Below, piece by piece: positions 63,587 to 64,000 of a stretch of 64,000 nt of DNA. The translations under genes were made by a program, and so were the position numbers. Within the stretch, counting starts at the first letter, position 1, and each line of letters opens with the position of its first letter. The notes under the pieces are model-generated. The model was given only the letters and a program-made list of their open reading frames with translations, ran no database searches and was not told where the DNA came from. This DNA is from Pseudomonas cavernicola. GTDB lineage: Bacteria > Pseudomonadota > Gammaproteobacteria > Pseudomonadales > Pseudomonadaceae. The DNA is taken from NCBI RefSeq assembly GCF_003596405.1, contig NZ_QYUR01000002.1:2248501-2312500 (forward strand), written 5' to 3'.

Positions 63587-64000
63587 GTATATATCCAGTG
63601 CCTAAGCAATGTGCGGCGAGCAGTTTGCGCTGCGGCGCCAAGGTTAAAAACCGTGGTTCTACCCAACGGTTCCGCGACACCAGGGTGGGTCGCTCATCGA
63701 ACCCGGCCTGGAGGGCCTGGGCTCGACATCAGCCAAATCTGGTCGCGTTGCAACTTGCAGGGAGCCTCGTAGCTAGCCCCACGCCGCGCCTGCTGCCACC
63801 AGACTTAGTGTGTTCGATTCAAACACGCGCTGCTCTGTATAATTTTCGAACAGCTGGGCAAAGCTTAATAAGGGACAAAGAGTGACAACGCGACCCTTCG
63901 TCGGAATAAATACAGGGTGCAGCCGCGAAATATTCGCGATGGCAGATCGACCTCATAGCCGCCTGCGCCCCCCATGCCGCCTGAGTTTAGGCAAAAAGCT
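63587..64000. other. Terminal region upstream of rlmKL (414 bp)
   Basis: No gene is supported. A TATAAT -10-like string with extended TG (TGTATAAT, 63835-63842) points right, and a GTG-led frame from 63882 stays open to the window edge after an AAGGGACAAAGA ribosome-like site. In PAO1 I recall rmf and then pyrD beyond this point, but no rmf sequence is visible here. The left part holds the rlmKL promoter. Confidence 0.4.

Noticed and set aside
63598..64000. Short plus-strand frames in the last 400 bp (95 codons at 63598; GTG at 63882 open to the edge).
   Set aside because: Arginine/serine-rich, no family resemblance. The second may be the start of a real gene beyond the edge but cannot be judged.

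Overview
The window reads as a stretch of conserved core chromosome from a gamma-proteobacterium of the genus Pseudomonas. The evidence is PsrA next to LexA and SulA, the fused FadBA complex genes, an OprD-family porin, the methylthioinosine phosphorylase type of MtnP, CheV, and GC-rich codon use with strong third-position GC. From memory, the gene order follows P. aeruginosa PAO1 from about PA2991 to PA3048, with local differences. I could not run a search, so species is not assigned. No prophage, integron, CRISPR array, transposase or secretion cluster is visible.

Layout. 1-7.5 kb: end of sthA, an apbE FMN transferase with no nqr genes beside it, an N-terminally extended GAPDH, mfd and a CsiV-type protein. 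7.5-10.8 kb: a SWIM/SNF2 helicase. 10.9-14 kb, minus strand: psrA, an L,D-transpeptidase, nagZ and mtnP, closely spaced. 14.2-15.4 kb: SOS genes lexA and sulA behind two SOS boxes. 15.5-19.4 kb: two conserved unknowns, topA and a DUF1653 protein. 19.5-22.8 kb: fadBA beta-oxidation operon. 23.3-30.1 kb: a secreted unknown, a UspA protein, a cysteine-motif protein, the ABC-F ATPase uup and lytic transglycosylase slt. 30.2-32 kb: MOSC protein and cheV.

32.3-38.3 kb holds the least understood module: an AGPS-like FAD oxidase, a GlpD-like dehydrogenase and an FGGY kinase transcribed together, divergent from an AraC-type regulator. It looks like a catabolic route for an unknown polyol- or glycerol-ether-like compound. 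38.3-40.9 kb holds molybdenum cofactor genes (moaB-moeA, mobA) around a 162-bp MITE-like palindrome. 41-42.4 kb has a small lipoprotein, tRNA-Pro(CGG), small proteins and a gene remnant. 42.4-45.5 kb is a TetR regulator divergent from a GST / FMN split-barrel / metallo-beta-lactamase-fold set. 45.7-48.3 kb has a porin and the ammonium channel amtB with a candidate NtrC/sigma-54 control region. 48.6-51 kb is a YqjD-YqjE-YqjK-like membrane set and an EAL phosphodiesterase. 51.2-59 kb has DoxX, a dGTPase-like protein, a FUSC-like protein, an unusual HD-GYP sensor and an MltF-like transglycosylase. 59-63.6 kb has a YggL protein, dacB and rlmKL.

Recurrent themes are cell-wall turnover (slt, MltF-like, nagZ, L,D-transpeptidase, dacB), fatty-acid degradation under PsrA, and cyclic-di-GMP breakdown (EAL plus HD-GYP, no GGDEF seen). 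At least three families of palindromic intergenic repeats sit mostly between convergent genes. I found no clear anti-phage or mobile system. The best candidates for something undescribed are the AGPS/GlpD/FGGY cassette, the HD-GYP protein with a large insertion, and the palindromic elements.
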